DNA from: Bacteroidales bacterium
Lineage (GTDB): Bacteria; Bacteroidota; Bacteroidia; Bacteroidales; UBA12077
NCBI GenBank assembly: GCA_030600865.1
Contig: JAUVUS010000148.1
Span: forward strand, 1-6,640
Reading direction: 5' to 3'
DNA length: 6,640 nt
Shown one piece after another: positions 5,485-6,640 of this stretch; the first letter of the stretch is position 1, and each line of letters starts with the position of its first letter. The notes under the pieces are model-generated. The model was not told the origin of the DNA, made no database searches, and worked only from the letters and a program-made list of their open reading frames with translations. The translations under genes and the position numbers were made by a program.

Positions 5485-6168
5485 ATGTTTAGTTCAGAAG
5501 AAATATCAGTTATTTTTTTGACCTTAAAGGTTGCACTAACAAGCACTTTAGTAACATTGCCATTAGCGGTTTGGTTAGGATGGATTCTTGCCAGAAAAAA
5601 CTTTGCAGGGAAATTTCTGGTAGAAGGATTAGTAAATATTCCTTTAGTTGCTCCGCCTGTTGTAACAGGTTATTTATTATTAATCATATTAGGCAGAAAT
5701 GGGATTATTGGTCATTGGCTTTATGAAACTATGGGTATAAAACTGGCATTCAATTTTGCTGCATTGATTATTGCTTCGGTTGTGGTTTCGCTTCCACTAG
5801 CTGTGCGAAATACAAAATCGGCATTCGAGTTGGTTGATCCTAATTATGAGAAAGCATCCAGTTCGTTGGGAGCATCAAAAACAGGTACGTTTTTCAGAGT
5901 TTATTTGCCACTGGCTTTCCCGGGAATTTTAAGCGGTGCTGTTTTAGCTTTTGCACGTAGCTTGGGAGAATTTGGTGCTACAATATCTTTTGCAGGTAAT
6001 ATTTTTGGTAAAACCCAAACTATTGCCTTAAATGTATATTCCAATATGCAAATTCCGGGCAAAGAAATGCAGGTAACCCGGCTTGTAATCATTTCTGTAA
6101 TTATTTCACTTTTGGCCATTATTGCATCGGAATATCTAAATAAAAAGAAAAAATATTTTGTACGATGA
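5485..6168 (+). CDS. modB: Molybdate ABC transporter permease ModB
   Basis: ModB is the inner-membrane channel subunit of the molybdate importer; two copies pair with two ModC ATPases and receive substrate from ModA. The 227-residue product has the normal length and about five transmembrane segments (roughly 8-36, 46-70, 88-108, 145-165, 197-217). Typical ModB stretches are NIPLVAPPVVTGYLLL (51-66), the cytoplasmic EAA coupling loop EKASSSLGASKTGTFFRVYLP (starting at Glu122, with Gly129), and RSLGEFGATI (158-167). It ends in a basic tail (NKKKKYFVR). It starts 6 bases after modA and its stop TGA overlaps the modC start in ATGA, a sign of one operon with coupled translation. No Shine-Dalgarno is visible. 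Base composition is slightly less AT-rich than its neighbours, as often seen in membrane proteins; I do not read that as transfer. Confidence 0.95.
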   Translation: MFSSEEISVIFLTLKVALTSTLVTLPLAVWLGWILARKNFAGKFLVEGLVNIPLVAPPVVTGYLLLIILGRNGIIGHWLYETMGIKLAFNFAALIIASVVVSLPLAVRNTKSAFELVDPNYEKASSSLGASKTGTFFRVYLPLAFPGILSGAVLAFARSLGEFGATISFAGNIFGKTQTIALNVYSNMQIPGKEMQVTRLVIISVIISLLAIIASEYLNKKKKYFVR

Positions 6169-6640
6169 TTATCAAATTCGAATCGGTTGAACACAAATTG
6201 GAAAATAATCATTTTTACTATGATTTCCAGACAGATAGTCCTATAACCGGAATTTTTGGACCTAGTGGTGCAGGTAAAACTACATTATTCAATTTATTAT
6301 CAGGAGTTGATACACCAAAAAAAGGCAAAATAAAGCTCGATTCTGAGGTTTTAGTTGATATAGAACAAGATTATATAGTACAAGGTAAAAATCGAAATAT
6401 TGGCTATGTTTTTCAGGAAAACTACCTGTTTCCACATCTTTCTGTAAAAAAGAATTTATTGTTTAGCAAACCCTATATTAAAAATAAAACACAATACATT
6501 TCTTTCGAAGATGTTGTAAATCTTATGGATATTGTTCCATTACTCAACAAAAAACCACGACAGCTTTCAGGTGGCGAGCGACAAAGGGTTGCTATTGGAA
6601 GAGCGCTTCTCTCCCAACCCAGATTACTTTTACTCGATGA
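6165..6640 (+). CDS. modC: Molybdate ABC transporter ATP-binding protein ModC, N-terminal part (partial at window edge)
   Basis: ModC is the cytoplasmic ATPase that drives molybdate import through ModB. The visible frame has 158 whole codons plus two bases and is open at the right edge. Motifs in order are Walker A GPSGAGKTT (32-40), the Q-loop VFQENYLFPHLSV (82-94, Gln84), the ABC signature LSGGERQRVAIGRALL (134-149), and the start of Walker B, RLLLLDE (153 on), where the window ends after GA of the catalytic Glu codon. The rest of the nucleotide-binding domain, and any C-terminal mop/TOBE molybdate-binding domain, lie outside the window, so full length and that domain cannot be checked. The ATG at 6165-6167 overlaps the modB stop by four bases (ATGA). 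The ABC fold is certain; the molybdate assignment comes from the modA and modB context. Confidence 0.94.
   Translation, partial: MIIKFESVEHKLENNHFYYDFQTDSPITGIFGPSGAGKTTLFNLLSGVDTPKKGKIKLDSEVLVDIEQDYIVQGKNRNIGYVFQENYLFPHLSVKKNLLFSKPYIKNKTQYISFEDVVNLMDIVPLLNKKPRQLSGGERQRVAIGRALLSQPRLLLLD

Noticed and set aside
5485..6168. Horizontal acquisition of the mod operon, from its slightly higher GC in modB
   Set aside because: The difference is small, limited to a membrane protein, and there are no repeats, integrase or tRNA nearby.
5901..6212. Minus-strand 103-codon ORF
   Set aside because: It is antisense to the modB end and modC start, both clearly coding.

Overview
The window looks like ordinary core chromosome from a member of the Bacteroidota, probably of the Bacteroidales/Marinilabiliales type. 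The grounds are: AT-rich DNA (around 30% GC by eye); no clear Shine-Dalgarno sequences before any gene; candidate promoters of the Bacteroidota TAnnTTTG type; a DnaA that reads like Bacteroidales DnaA; and an amidase carrying the SPOR-like tail usual in this phylum. The exact genus cannot be read from the window.

Layout. (1) Positions 1-398, minus strand: the N-terminal end of an LptD/OstA-like outer-membrane LPS assembly protein, running off the left edge. (2) 459-1625, plus: a secreted zinc N-acetylmuramoyl-L-alanine amidase, divergent from lptD with only 60 bases between the start codons. (3) 1770-2708, plus: a membrane-anchored MCE/MlaD-family lipid-transport protein. (4) 2709-3036: a 328-base, very AT-rich non-coding region with several inverted repeats and T tracts. 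(5) 3037-4470, plus: a full-length dnaA, closed by a strong intrinsic terminator. (6) 4699 to the right edge, plus: a molybdate ABC transporter operon, modA (lipoprotein, TTG start), modB (permease) and modC (ATPase, cut off inside Walker B). modB and modC overlap by ATGA.

Function. The left half is a cell-envelope group: LPS export, septal peptidoglycan cleavage, and lipid traffic between membranes. dnaA is the replication initiator; I could find no convincing DnaA-box cluster beside it, so an origin is not claimed. The right half takes up molybdate (possibly tungstate) for molybdenum-cofactor enzymes. The dnaA terminator separates the mod operon from dnaA.

I see no RNA gene, insertion sequence, CRISPR array, phage gene or toxin-antitoxin pair, and no sign of an undescribed multi-gene system. 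The items worth a second look are small: unusual start codons, a mini-ORF abutting dnaA, repeats in the dnaA upstream region, and a shifted oxyanion-binding loop in ModA.
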